The notes under the pieces are model-generated. The model did not search any database. It worked only from the letters and a program-made list of their open reading frames with translations, and was not told where the DNA came from. From Scatomorpha sp964367935 (GTDB taxonomy: Bacteria > Bacillota > Clostridia > Oscillospirales > Oscillospiraceae), in the NCBI GenBank assembly GCA_964367935.1, contig CAYIYZ010000009.1, positions 28,714 to 92,713 of the forward strand: DNA of 64,000 bases, read 5' to 3'. Below, piece after piece: positions 52,877-61,300 of the stretch. The position numbers were made by a program, and so were the translations under genes. How positions within the stretch are numbered: position 1 is the first letter of the stretch; every line of letters begins with the position of its first letter.

Positions 52877-55483
52877 TAAGCTGTCTTTCAAATTCTCTAC
52901 AAGTGCTTTTAGTTTCGCCTCACGCTCACGCTCCGTATTTATTACATGCTCGGGTGCACGTGACACAAAAGCCTCGTTCTCCAGCTTCTTGAGCTGTGCC
53001 GCATAGTGTTTCTCCGCCTTTTCAAGCTCTCGCTCTATACGCTCACGCTCCTTAGCCACATCCACAAGCTCCGACATGGGCATATACATACGTGCATTGT
53101 CCGTAACGACCGTTACCATGCCCTCCGTATTCTCCGGCGGCGCAGCCACTATGCTAACCTCACTTGCATACGCAAGCTTTAACATAAAGCCTCGTCCTGC
53201 CTCAAACACTTCCGACTTCTCTGTCGCTATGATAACCTGTGCACGCTTTGACGGCGGTACATTCATCTCCGCCCTGCGACTGCGTATAGCTCGCACCGCC
53301 TCACTGACTATCTCAAACTCCGCTTCCTCACGAGGATAAGCGTTTTTCTCTTCATACTTCGGATAGTCAGCTATGATGAGCGCCTTAGCGTCATGCGGTA
53401 TCGCTCCGTATATTTCCTCCGTTATATAGGGCATGAACGGATGCAATAGCTTCAAGATTTCAGTAAGCACATGCAGAAGCACCCTCTGTGCGCCCTCACT
53501 CGCCTTCGCGTCATCGCCCGTAAGGCGTGGCTTCGTAAGCTCTATATACCAGTCACAATAACTGTCCCATATAAAGTCATATATCTTCTGCGCCGCTATC
53601 CCGAGCTCGTACTTATCCAAGTTCTCGCAGACCTCGCGTGACAGTGAATTTAACTTCGATAGTATCCACTTATCCTCAAGCTCCAACTTCTCCGGTAACT
53701 TATTGTCCTCTATCTTGAGATTCATCATCACAAAACGGCTCGCATTCCAGAGCTTGTTCGCAAAGTTACGCATAGCCTCACAACGCTCCTCAAAGAAACG
53801 CATATCATTTCCCGGGGAATTTCCCGTTATGATATTGAACCTCAGAGCATCCGCTCCGTACTTGTCTATTATCTCAACAGGGTCAACACCGTTACCTGCG
53901 GACTTAGACATCTTCTTGCCATCTGCATCCCTTATTATGCCGTGTATGAGCACCGTATGGAACGGTGGCTTCTTAACAAGTTCACAAGACGAGAATATCA
54001 TACGTGCCACCCAGAAGAATATGATATCGTAGCCCGTGACAAGAACATCCGTCGGGAAGAAGTAATCGAGATCCTCCGTATTATCGGGCCAACCCATAGT
54101 GGAAAACGGCCACAGTGCGCTCGAGAACCAGGTATCAAGCACGTCCTCGTCTTGCGCAAGATTTGCACTGCCGCAATGCACACACTTATCTATATCTTCA
54201 CGTGCAACACTCGTCTCACCGCAATCAGAGCAGTACCAAGCAGGTATACGATGTCCCCACCACAACTGACGTGATATGCACCAGTCACGCACATTATACA
54301 TCCAGTTCAAATAAGTCTTAGAGAAGCGCTCGGGCACAAATTTAACTTCGCCCTCCTCAACTACACGTATAGCCTCCTTAGCAAGCGGCTGCATCTTCAC
54401 GAACCACTGCTCACTCGCTATAGGCTCAACGTCTTTATGGCAACGATAGCAAGTGCCCACATTATGCGAACGCTCCTCTACCTCCACCAAGTAGCCGCCC
54501 TCTTCCAAGTCCGCCACTATAGCCTTACGTGCCTCGTACCTGTCCATGCCGTTATACTTGCCGCCGTTTATGACCTTTGCATTGTCGTCAAGAACGAGCA
54601 CGTGCTCCAAGTCGTGACGTGCCGCCACCTCAAAGTCGTTCGGGTCGTGGCAGGGTGTCATCTTAACACAGCCCGTACCGAAGTCCATCTCAACATAATC
54701 GTCCGCTATTATGGGCATCTCACGACCCACAAGCGGCAGAATACAGGTCTTGCCCACAAGATGCGTATAACGCTCATCATTCGGATTTACCGCAACACCG
54801 GTATCGCCCAGCATCGTCTCGGGACGTGTTGTCGCCACGATTATATGACCCGAGCCGTCAGTAAGCGGATAACGCACATGCCAGAGCTTGCCCGGCTTAT
54901 CCTCGTACTCAACCTCTGCGTCCGACAGTGCCGTCGTACAGTCAGGACACCAGTTTATTATCCTCTTGCCCTTATAAATAAGACCCTTCTCGTAAAAATC
55001 AACGAAAGTCTCACGCACAGCCTTGGCGCAAATATCGTCCATAGTGAACCTCTGGCGCTCCCAGTCACAAGACGAGCCGAGTAGCTTTAACTGCTCCACT
55101 ATACGGTCACCGTACTTATTCTTCCAGTCCCACACACGGTCAAGGAATTTCTCACGCCCTAAGTCAAAGCGTGTCAGACCCTCTTCTACTCTAAGCATCT
55201 CCTCGACTTTTATCTGCGTCGCTATGCCGGCATGGTCATAGCCCGGTAGCCACAGAGCACTGTAGCCCTGCATACGCTTATAACGTGTCAAAATGTCCTG
55301 TATCGTCTCGTCAAACGCATGTCCCAAATGCAGTTGCCCCGTTACATTGGGGGGCGGTATGACGATAGTAAAGGGTTTCTTGTCGGGGTCACGCTCGGCG
55401 TGAAAATAGTTGCCCTCCGTCCACATGTCGTAAATTCTCTTCTCCACACTCTTGGGGTCGTACACCTTTTGCAATTCTCTCAT
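52862..55483 (-). CDS. valS: Valyl-tRNA synthetase
   Basis: An 873-residue class I synthetase. HIGH motif in PPNVTGQLHLGHAF, editing domain with TTRPETMLGDTGVAV, KMSKS in DGKKMSKSAGNGVDP, anticodon-binding helices, and the C-terminal coiled coil from about residue 805 (ERERIERELEKAEKHYAAQL). The last four residues, AKLN, and the stop codon fall within repeat A copy 5. Expression is controlled by the T-box leader upstream. AGGTGCG precedes the ATG. Confidence 0.98.
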   Translation of the reverse strand: MRELQKVYDPKSVEKRIYDMWTEGNYFHAERDPDKKPFTIVIPPPNVTGQLHLGHAFDETIQDILTRYKRMQGYSALWLPGYDHAGIATQIKVEEMLRVEEGLTRFDLGREKFLDRVWDWKNKYGDRIVEQLKLLGSSCDWERQRFTMDDICAKAVRETFVDFYEKGLIYKGKRIINWCPDCTTALSDAEVEYEDKPGKLWHVRYPLTDGSGHIIVATTRPETMLGDTGVAVNPNDERYTHLVGKTCILPLVGREMPIIADDYVEMDFGTGCVKMTPCHDPNDFEVAARHDLEHVLVLDDNAKVINGGKYNGMDRYEARKAIVADLEEGGYLVEVEERSHNVGTCYRCHKDVEPIASEQWFVKMQPLAKEAIRVVEEGEVKFVPERFSKTYLNWMYNVRDWCISRQLWWGHRIPAWYCSDCGETSVAREDIDKCVHCGSANLAQDEDVLDTWFSSALWPFSTMGWPDNTEDLDYFFPTDVLVTGYDIIFFWVARMIFSSCELVKKPPFHTVLIHGIIRDADGKKMSKSAGNGVDPVEIIDKYGADALRFNIITGNSPGNDMRFFEERCEAMRNFANKLWNASRFVMMNLKIEDNKLPEKLELEDKWILSKLNSLSREVCENLDKYELGIAAQKIYDFIWDSYCDWYIELTKPRLTGDDAKASEGAQRVLLHVLTEILKLLHPFMPYITEEIYGAIPHDAKALIIADYPKYEEKNAYPREEAEFEIVSEAVRAIRSRRAEMNVPPSKRAQVIIATEKSEVFEAGRGFMLKLAYASEVSIVAAPPENTEGMVTVVTDNARMYMPMSELVDVAKERERIERELEKAEKHYAAQLKKLENEAFVSRAPEHVINTEREREAKLKALVENLKDSLAKLN

Positions 55484-55550
55484 AATCGCACCTTCCTTTT
55501 TTTAGGGTGATGTTAGCCTCGGTGTTTATTATTTGCATTAAGCAAACAAA

Positions 55551-55784
55551 AAACGCCCCGAAGCATATGCTTCAGGGCGCAAGTTATTCTTACGCGGTAC
55601 CACCTGAATTTCGCACACTCGGTGCGACACTCCTTCGCTCTGTAACGTGAGCACACGTCCGACCCTACTTCATTCAAGCCGGCGGCTCCGAGTCGACCTT
55701 CAACACTGCCTTGCAGGAACTCGCACCAACCGTTCCCTCTCTGTAGCCTCCGCTCGTGTCTACTCCTACCCATCGTCGCCTGTT
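55551..55784 (-). promoter_or_regulatory. T-box riboswitch leader of valS
   Basis: The minus-strand leader has the T-box sequence CAGGTGGTACCGCG (around 55593-55606), an antiterminator region, and a terminator hairpin GCGCCCTGAAGCAT/ATGCTTCGGGGCG followed by TTTTTTG (55551-55580). Stem I is recognisable, with AGTAGA on its 5' side and GAAGGTCGAC on its 3' side, giving a GTC (Val) specifier at 55695-55697. Uncharged tRNA-Val would favour read-through into valS. Confidence 0.93.
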
Positions 55785-55790
55785 TCACGA

Positions 55791-55819
55791 ATTATATGAC
55801 ATTTATTCGCCCTTGTCAA
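55791..55819 (-). promoter_or_regulatory. Consensus sigma-A promoter of the valS T-box
   Basis: Perfect TTGACA (55814-55819), 17-bp spacer, perfect TATAAT (55791-55796) on the minus strand. Confidence 0.92.
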
Positions 55820-55832
55820 GACCAAGTAGCTC

Positions 55833-55861
55833 TTGAACACGTGAATTATCTGTGTTAAAGT
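55833..55861 (+). promoter_or_regulatory. Sigma-A promoter of rlmD, leaderless arrangement
   Basis: -35 TTGAAC (55833-55838), 17-bp spacer, -10 TAAAGT (55856-55861). The ATG is 6 bp after the -10, so the predicted transcription start is the A of the start codon. The -35 box is back-to-back with that of the valS promoter, 13 bp apart. Confidence 0.65.
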
Positions 55862-55867
55862 ATTCTT

Positions 55868-57241
55868 ATGAGTAATTTAAAGAAAAATGATATAATTGAA
55901 GTAGAAATCATAGCGCTCTCCTCCGAGGGACAGGGTATCGCTCGTGTGGACGGTCTTGTCGTATTCGTTAAGGGCGCACTCCCGGGTGAGCATTGGCGTG
56001 TGCGTATCATGAAAATCAAGTCGAAACTCGCCTACGCTCGTGCCGAAGTTTGCCTGAAAGCCTCGCCCGAGCGCATAGAGCCGCTCTGTCCCGTGTTCGG
56101 GCAATGCGGCGGCTGTACCTACATGCACATGAGCTACGAAGCTGAGCTAAACGCCAAGCTGGAGAGGGTGAATGATGCCTTCTCACGCTTGGGTGGGCTC
56201 GACCTTCGTGCAGAGCGTATTTTACCCTCACCGAAAACCGAGAGCTACAGAAACAAGGCGGTCTATACCATAGCCGAGCGTGAGGGGCGCACCGTCTACG
56301 GTTTTTACCGCTCGGGTACACACGATTTAATTGAAATAAAACGTTGCTACCTACAGCCCGAGAGCTTCGACACCATAGCCGCCGCCCTATGCGCTTTCAC
56401 CAATAGCGTGGGCTTAGGCATTTACGATGAGGCTTCGGGGCGTGGCGGCATCAGACATCTGTACTTACGCTGTGCTCGTGACGGTAAAGTCATGTGCACG
56501 GTGACGAGTAGTACGGGCTTTGGCGTGCACACGGAGGCGCTTATACAGGCGCTCTGCTCTGCCTGTCCCGATATCAGCTCTGTCCTGCTCAATGTGAATA
56601 AAAGCCGTGGCAACACTGTGCTTGACGGTGATTTCTATACTTTGTACGGCGAGGAGTATCTGCATGACACGCTGTGTGGATATGATTTTTCGCTGTCGCC
56701 ACGTGCGTTTTATCAGGTGAACCCCGAGCAGGCGGAGCGGCTCTACGACCTCGCCTGTGGCTTTGCCGAGCCCCGTGGCAAGCTCTGCTTTGACCTCTAC
56801 TGCGGTGCCGGTACCATCAGCTTGCGTCTCGCACGTGAGGCGCAGTCCGTAATAGGCTGTGAGATAATTTCGGACGCCGTAGACAATGCCCGAGATAACG
56901 CCGAGAAAAATGCTGTGAATAATGTGCGTTTTATATGCGCCGATGCCGCTCAGGCTGCAACAACTCTCTCTGACGAGGGACTGTTCCCCGATGTCGTTGT
57001 CGTCGATCCTCCACGCAAGGGCATGAGCGAGGACGCTGTCAACGCTGTATGTGACATTGCACCCAATCGCATTGTTTACGTGTCCTGTGACCCTGCGACT
57101 TTGGCACGCGATCTGCGCCGTTTTGAGTCCATGGGCTACCGTGCCGAAAAGGCTATCGCCGCCGACATGTTCCCTCGCACCGCACACGTTGAAACGGTAT
57201 GTTTATTGTCCAAACTTAAATCTGACCGACGCATTAACTGA
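55868..57241 (+). CDS. rlmD: 23S rRNA (uracil-C5)-methyltransferase, RumA family
   Basis: A 457-residue enzyme methylating a uridine of 23S rRNA with SAM. An N-terminal TRAM domain (residues 1-60, IIALSSEGQGIARVDG) is followed by the [4Fe-4S] ligands CPVFGQCGGC, the SAM motif FDLYCGAGTISLRLA, VVVDPPRKGM, and the catalytic nucleophile in YVSCDPATLARD with the base Glu in HVETVCLL. Firmicute members may modify two sites. No ribosome-binding site precedes the ATG and a -10 box ends 6 bp before it. It is divergent from valS. Confidence 0.93.
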   Translation: MSNLKKNDIIEVEIIALSSEGQGIARVDGLVVFVKGALPGEHWRVRIMKIKSKLAYARAEVCLKASPERIEPLCPVFGQCGGCTYMHMSYEAELNAKLERVNDAFSRLGGLDLRAERILPSPKTESYRNKAVYTIAEREGRTVYGFYRSGTHDLIEIKRCYLQPESFDTIAAALCAFTNSVGLGIYDEASGRGGIRHLYLRCARDGKVMCTVTSSTGFGVHTEALIQALCSACPDISSVLLNVNKSRGNTVLDGDFYTLYGEEYLHDTLCGYDFSLSPRAFYQVNPEQAERLYDLACGFAEPRGKLCFDLYCGAGTISLRLAREAQSVIGCEIISDAVDNARDNAEKNAVNNVRFICADAAQAATTLSDEGLFPDVVVVDPPRKGMSEDAVNAVCDIAPNRIVYVSCDPATLARDLRRFESMGYRAEKAIAADMFPRTAHVETVCLLSKLKSDRRIN

Positions 57242-57252
57242 TTATAGATGAT

Positions 57253-57300
57253 TAAGAAACCCTCCCGCTACGCTTTATGGCTCTGCGTGTGGGTTTCCTT
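57253..57300 (+). terminator. Hairpin after rlmD, probable terminator
   Basis: AAGAAACCC pairs with GGGTTTCCTT across an inner stem (CGC.. with GCG..), 10-15 bp after the stop. The T-run is weak. Confidence 0.5.
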
Positions 57301-57308
57301 GCACATTA

Positions 57309-57617
57309 TCTACTTATACTTATAACCTTGTTGTAAATGATAGCAATCTACACGTAGGCAACCACGTGTTAACTATTGATATCAACCCATATGAAATATC
57401 TAGCTACTATAAGGTAAACGGTACTTTCCAAAGTTTAAGTGATAATAACACTATTTTAACTTACACCATACCTAAAAAAGTAATTGAAAACGGAAAAGTA
57501 ACCTTTGATATTAGTTTGGGTCTTGCCGACGGCTGGGATGCAACTACTTACACAGGCGGCCCTACTACCTTCGCAGTAGCCGTAGGTAATGCTTATTTTG
57601 GACATTACATGAAATGA
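57309..57617 (+). pseudogene. C-terminal remnant of an unknown secreted or surface protein
   Basis: About 100 codons without a usable start: the frame is open back to a stop at 57249, with no ATG and no ribosome site. Protein-like sequence begins near YTYNLVVNDSNLHVG and runs to GNAYFGHYMK; it is rich in Asn, Thr and Tyr with beta-strand periodicity (FDISLGLADGWD), like an Ig-type or carbohydrate-binding domain of an exported protein. Base composition is more AT-rich than the flanking genes. I read it as the 3' end of a gene whose front was deleted. Confidence 0.5.
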
Positions 57618-57638
57618 TTACTACCTCATGAATTGCTC

Positions 57639-57667
57639 TTGTACCTCAATTTGATTTATGATATAAT
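57639..57667 (+). promoter_or_regulatory. Sigma-A promoter upstream of the small membrane protein
   Basis: -35 TTGTAC (57639-57644), 17-bp spacer, -10 TATAAT (57662-57667). The gene starts at 57814, leaving a 140-nt leader containing a long hairpin. Confidence 0.7.
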
Positions 57668-57740
57668 TTCTTCGTTACACTATACGGTATTAGCAAAATG
57701 ATCATTACTCTATTCCGCTAGCAAAATCTTAAATACACGA

Positions 57741-57786
57741 GACATCTATTCCCATTAATTAACATGAGTCGGTCGGAATAGATGTC
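57741..57786 (+). other. Leader hairpin before the small membrane protein
   Basis: Perfect 12-bp arms GACATCTATTCC and GGAATAGATGTC with a 22-nt loop, followed by ATTATTTTAG. It could be a terminator/attenuator for the promoter at 57639 or a protein-binding structure. Confidence 0.55.
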
Positions 57787-57813
57787 ATTATTTTAGTATC
57801 ATAGGTGAATTCG

Positions 57814-58065
57814 ATGAGCAAATATGAAGTACTGTCTATTATAGGCATCCTATTAGGGTGCATTGGTATTTATGTCGCAGATGAGCTGTTTGAAATCTTT
57901 GCAACAATACTTATGCTCTCCTTTAGCGGATTACAATTTTCAAGAGCGAGATATTTTTATAATATCGGGGATAAAACATTGGGACGTCTTCGTATGTTTC
58001 TTGGAGTCTTGATCTTAGTGATTTATCTAATTTTCGTTGTGATGTATGTCATATTTTACATATAG
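57814..58065 (+). CDS. Small three-helix membrane protein, unknown
   Basis: An 83-residue hydrophobic protein. Predicted helices are about 6-23 (LSIIGILLGCIGIYVAD), 25-42 and 58-82 (MFLGVLILVIYLIFVVMYVI), with a basic loop (SRARYFYNIGDK) between the last two. No family recognised. AGGTGA precedes the ATG by 5 bp. AT-rich like the upstream remnant, so perhaps part of an acquired stretch. Confidence 0.6.
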   Translation: MSKYEVLSIIGILLGCIGIYVADELFEIFATILMLSFSGLQFSRARYFYNIGDKTLGRLRMFLGVLILVIYLIFVVMYVIFYI

Positions 58066-58127
58066 GACCTTGATCCAGCTGTTTTATAAGTAAAATCAAA
58101 TAAAATTAATTAAAAGGAGTTCTTAAA

Positions 58128-58892
58128 ATGCAGGCACAAAAAGACTTTATCCGCAAACTAAAGGATGGTGACATGCTTGTCGGTTGCGGCCTAATGAACA
58201 TCAATCACTCCATGATTATGAACGTCTACAAGAATGCAGGCCACGATTTCGTTATTATCGACTGCGAGCACGGCACCTTGTCCGATGTTTCCGTTGAGGA
58301 GCTTCTGCGCACCTGCCGACTGCTTGGCTTGCCCACTGTTCTCAGAGTACCGGGTATACATCAGTCACTTGTAGCAAAGCCCTTGGATCTAGGTGCCGAT
58401 GGTATCATGGTACCACGTGTCGATACTGTAGAACAACTTGATGAGATAGTAAAAGCTTGGCGCTTTCCGCCCAGAGGAAAAAAAGGGTTCGGCGGCTTCG
58501 CTCAATTTTATCCGGGCGAAAAGTTCGAAGAAGTTAACGATAACCGTGTCCTCTGTATCCAAATCGAGTCCCGTGAAGGTGCCGACAACCTCGATGCCAT
58601 GCTGACAAAGCATAAAGGTGAAATCCAATTCGTGCTCATAGGACCCACTGACCTCTCCATAGATGTCGGTACACCACTTAATATTAAGTCCGAGGCTGAG
58701 CTCAAGGTTATTGACCGGGTCGTGGCTACTTGCAAAAGTCACGGTGTTTCTATAGGTACTTTCTGCTTAGATCCCAATGACATGCAATATTGGACGGACA
58801 GAGGCATTAATGTGCTCTGGATTTCCGGTGAACTGTACTTGCTGCAAAATGAAGCTCAGCGTGTTAAGAAAATTTTCGACGCTCTGACCTAA
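58128..58892 (+). CDS. HpcH/HpaI-family aldolase
   Basis: A 254-residue class II aldolase of the HpaI type, which cleaves or forms 2-keto-3-deoxy or 4-hydroxy-2-oxo acids with a divalent metal. Seen: FVIIDCEHGTLSDV (the catalytic His is in this motif), GADGIMVPRVDTVEQL, metal-binding Glu in CIQIESREGADNLD, and FVLIGPTDLSIDVG with the metal-binding Asp. GGAG precedes the ATG. Monocistronic with a strong terminator. Substrate not determinable; no aromatic meta-cleavage genes are nearby. Confidence 0.9.
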   Translation: MQAQKDFIRKLKDGDMLVGCGLMNINHSMIMNVYKNAGHDFVIIDCEHGTLSDVSVEELLRTCRLLGLPTVLRVPGIHQSLVAKPLDLGADGIMVPRVDTVEQLDEIVKAWRFPPRGKKGFGGFAQFYPGEKFEEVNDNRVLCIQIESREGADNLDAMLTKHKGEIQFVLIGPTDLSIDVGTPLNIKSEAELKVIDRVVATCKSHGVSIGTFCLDPNDMQYWTDRGINVLWISGELYLLQNEAQRVKKIFDALT

Positions 58893-58905
58893 GCTATACC
58901 ATAAT

Positions 58906-58945
58906 AAAAAACAAGGGTGAGTTCATTAACTCACCCTTGTTTTTT
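58906..58945. terminator. Bidirectional terminator overlapping the EAL gene end
   Basis: An 18-bp perfect stem (58906-58923 with 58928-58945) and CATT loop, with A and T runs. The last codons and stop of the convergent gene (58931) lie in the right arm. Confidence 0.93.
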
Positions 58946-61150
58946 TGTGTCTATTAGGTTTTCAAAGTTTTCTTCGTTCATAGGCTTTGAATAGTAGTAA
59001 CCTTGCACATAGTCACAGCCTATCATCTTTAAAAGCTCAATCTGCTTTTTTGTTTCTATGCCTTCTGCCACTATCTTCAAGCCTAAATTCTGTATAAGCC
59101 TTGCTATGGATTCCACTACCTTTACCCCGGATTCATCACTCTCAGCTTCGCCACTGAAGAAGCTCCTATCTAATTTCACAACGTCCACTTCATAGTCCTT
59201 CAACATTCCCAAAGAGGAATGTCCCGAACCGAAGTCGTCTATAGATACGGATATGCCTGCCGCCCTTATGGTCTTCAACATCGACGTTACTTCATCCTTG
59301 TTTTCGATAATCGTTGTCTCCGTCAGTTCTACTTCTACGTACCGGGGTGGCACTTCATACTTCTCACATATATCTAAGAGCTCTTTTGTGAAATTAGGGT
59401 TTTGGAAATGTAGCCTTGAGAAATTTACTGATATAGGTATGCAGTCTTTGCCTGCATCCATCCTCTTCCTTATGAGTTTACACGTCCTCTCAAACATATA
59501 CTTATCAAGCTGTACTATAAACTCATTCTTCTCAAACAGTGGTATGAACTCATTCGGATAAATCATCTTACCATCAGATTCAATCCAGCGCACTAAAGCC
59601 TCCGCTCCGGCTATCTGCTCACTCTCTAATGAGTACTTAGGCTGCAGAAACAGCTTAAACTCGCCATTTCTAAGAGCGTCTCGCATCTTATTTGTTAACT
59701 CTGTCATACGAATTAGATGCTGTTTGAACTTTTCATCATAGTTCCAAACTATAGTGCCACTCTCAGCCTTTGCAAAGCTATGAGCCATACTTACCTTATT
59801 GACCATCTCATCTATATTCTTCTCATCTTGCTCAATGAAATAGCGACCGTACCTGAAATTAAATATATGCTTTCGTACTTCAGGGATATGTTCCCTCAGT
59901 GAATCAACAAACACATCCTCGCTTAATAAGTGCCGCTCTATACTCTCATTGTCCGCAAACACTATTAGCTCATCTGTGCCTGTGCGAGCAACCCTCAAGT
60001 TTTCACAGTCAATATCACTAACAAACTTTGCCATCTGTTTTATTACTTTATTGCCGGTTTGGAAGCCATATACCTCATTTATCGCCTTGAAATTCGATAG
60101 ATCACTCTTCACCAGTACGTAATTACTACTATCAAAACGCTTTTCCTTTAGCAGACTTTCAACATCTATCTTAAATTTAACGAGATTTGAGATGCCTGTC
60201 AACTTGTCGTAGTATGCCACTTTCTCTATCTGCCTAAGGTTCGCTTTACGCGTCATTAGTATGTATGTTATCAATAATCCGAATGCAAGTATTAATCCTA
60301 TACTTATAAGAACCATAGCCTCTGTTATGGTATTTGCACTGCTACTTAAGTCGCTTTCCGATATCTCTAAAAAGAGTGTCCAATCAAGCACTTCTACAGG
60401 AAGGTACTCACCCAGTTTCCTATCTCCACCGATCGAAAAAGTTACATTTCCAGTTAAATTATTTGAAAAGTCATCTAACACCGAAATATAGCTCTTTCCA
60501 TCCTCAAACTGAGCGCTCTTGAAGTTCTCAAAGCTGATTTCAAAGGGATAGGTGTGCAGCATAATCTCACCCTCACCGTTAACTATCATCGATGAGCCTC
60601 TACTATCGGTTGAGTCTGATAACACTGCCGCCAAGTACTCCACGCAGTACTCCGCAACAATTACGCCCTGTATCTCATCTTCGTAATAAATAGGTGCTAC
60701 CGCTGCTATAACCCTATCATTTGTCAATTCCGATTCATATACCTCAGTTACCCCTACTTGCCCAGTATATGCAATATCCAAAAACGCACCATCAGCTATA
60801 TTAACATAACTGCCCTTAGACGAAATACCTGATCCTTGTATATCTGTTATCATCAATGCACTTATGTTATACATCTGCTCCCAATGCGTCATATTGAGAT
60901 ACATATCATCATAATCATGGCCAATATACTTGATTACCTCTATTATGCTCAGCATACTCTGTTCCATATTGCCAACAATCAATGAGATGGCGCGGACTTC
61001 CTCCTCCGCCATCTCTCTTAATGTAGTCCTAGCAGAAATCTCAAGCTCAGAAAACACGAATGTATTGAACCAGAGCACGCTAACTACCATAACTATTATG
61101 ATTACCGCTAACATAATTAATAAAATTAAGTTACTCTTTTTCTTTGTCAT
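58931..61150 (-). CDS. Cyclic-di-GMP phosphodiesterase with degenerate GGDEF and EAL domains
   Basis: A 739-residue membrane sensor. A first membrane helix (residues about 8-30), an extracytoplasmic Cache-like region of about 260 residues, a second helix near 290-312, a GGDEF-type domain with the signature degraded to GTDEL, and an EAL domain. EAL residues are kept: EALVRW, ELTETTII, DDFGSGHSSL and VAEGIETKKQ. It is therefore likely a phosphodiesterase that lowers cyclic-di-GMP, with the GGDEF part perhaps sensing GTP. The start at MTKKKS follows GGAG by 6 bp. The C-terminal KKQG is encoded within a terminator stem. Confidence 0.9.
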   Translation of the reverse strand: MTKKKSNLILLIMLAVIIIVMVVSVLWFNTFVFSELEISARTTLREMAEEEVRAISLIVGNMEQSMLSIIEVIKYIGHDYDDMYLNMTHWEQMYNISALMITDIQGSGISSKGSYVNIADGAFLDIAYTGQVGVTEVYESELTNDRVIAAVAPIYYEDEIQGVIVAEYCVEYLAAVLSDSTDSRGSSMIVNGEGEIMLHTYPFEISFENFKSAQFEDGKSYISVLDDFSNNLTGNVTFSIGGDRKLGEYLPVEVLDWTLFLEISESDLSSSANTITEAMVLISIGLILAFGLLITYILMTRKANLRQIEKVAYYDKLTGISNLVKFKIDVESLLKEKRFDSSNYVLVKSDLSNFKAINEVYGFQTGNKVIKQMAKFVSDIDCENLRVARTGTDELIVFADNESIERHLLSEDVFVDSLREHIPEVRKHIFNFRYGRYFIEQDEKNIDEMVNKVSMAHSFAKAESGTIVWNYDEKFKQHLIRMTELTNKMRDALRNGEFKLFLQPKYSLESEQIAGAEALVRWIESDGKMIYPNEFIPLFEKNEFIVQLDKYMFERTCKLIRKRMDAGKDCIPISVNFSRLHFQNPNFTKELLDICEKYEVPPRYVEVELTETTIIENKDEVTSMLKTIRAAGISVSIDDFGSGHSSLGMLKDYEVDVVKLDRSFFSGEAESDESGVKVVESIARLIQNLGLKIVAEGIETKKQIELLKMIGCDYVQGYYYSKPMNEENFENLIDTKKQG

Positions 61151-61265
61151 TTCAGGCTCCATAATATATGTAATATAACATTTTATATCTACAAAATTAA
61201 TTATACTATGTGCGCACAATTAAGTCAATCAATTTACTTTCCTTTACACAGCAAAAGAATTAAAA

Positions 61266-61293
61266 TAAAGTGACCTGTAGTTTGGTCACTTTA
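61266..61293 (-). terminator. Terminator after the polysaccharide deacetylase gene
   Basis: TAAAGTGACC pairs with GGTCACTTTA (10 bp, 8-nt loop); on the minus strand TTTTAATTCTTTT follows. Confidence 0.8.
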
Positions 61294-61300
61294 CATTAAA

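Noticed and set aside
54437..55084. 215-codon frame opposite valS
   Set aside because: Antisense shadow of a highly conserved synthetase gene with no ribosome site.
56465..57187. 240-codon frame opposite rlmD
   Set aside because: Antisense shadow; the plus-strand product has all motifs of the RumA family.
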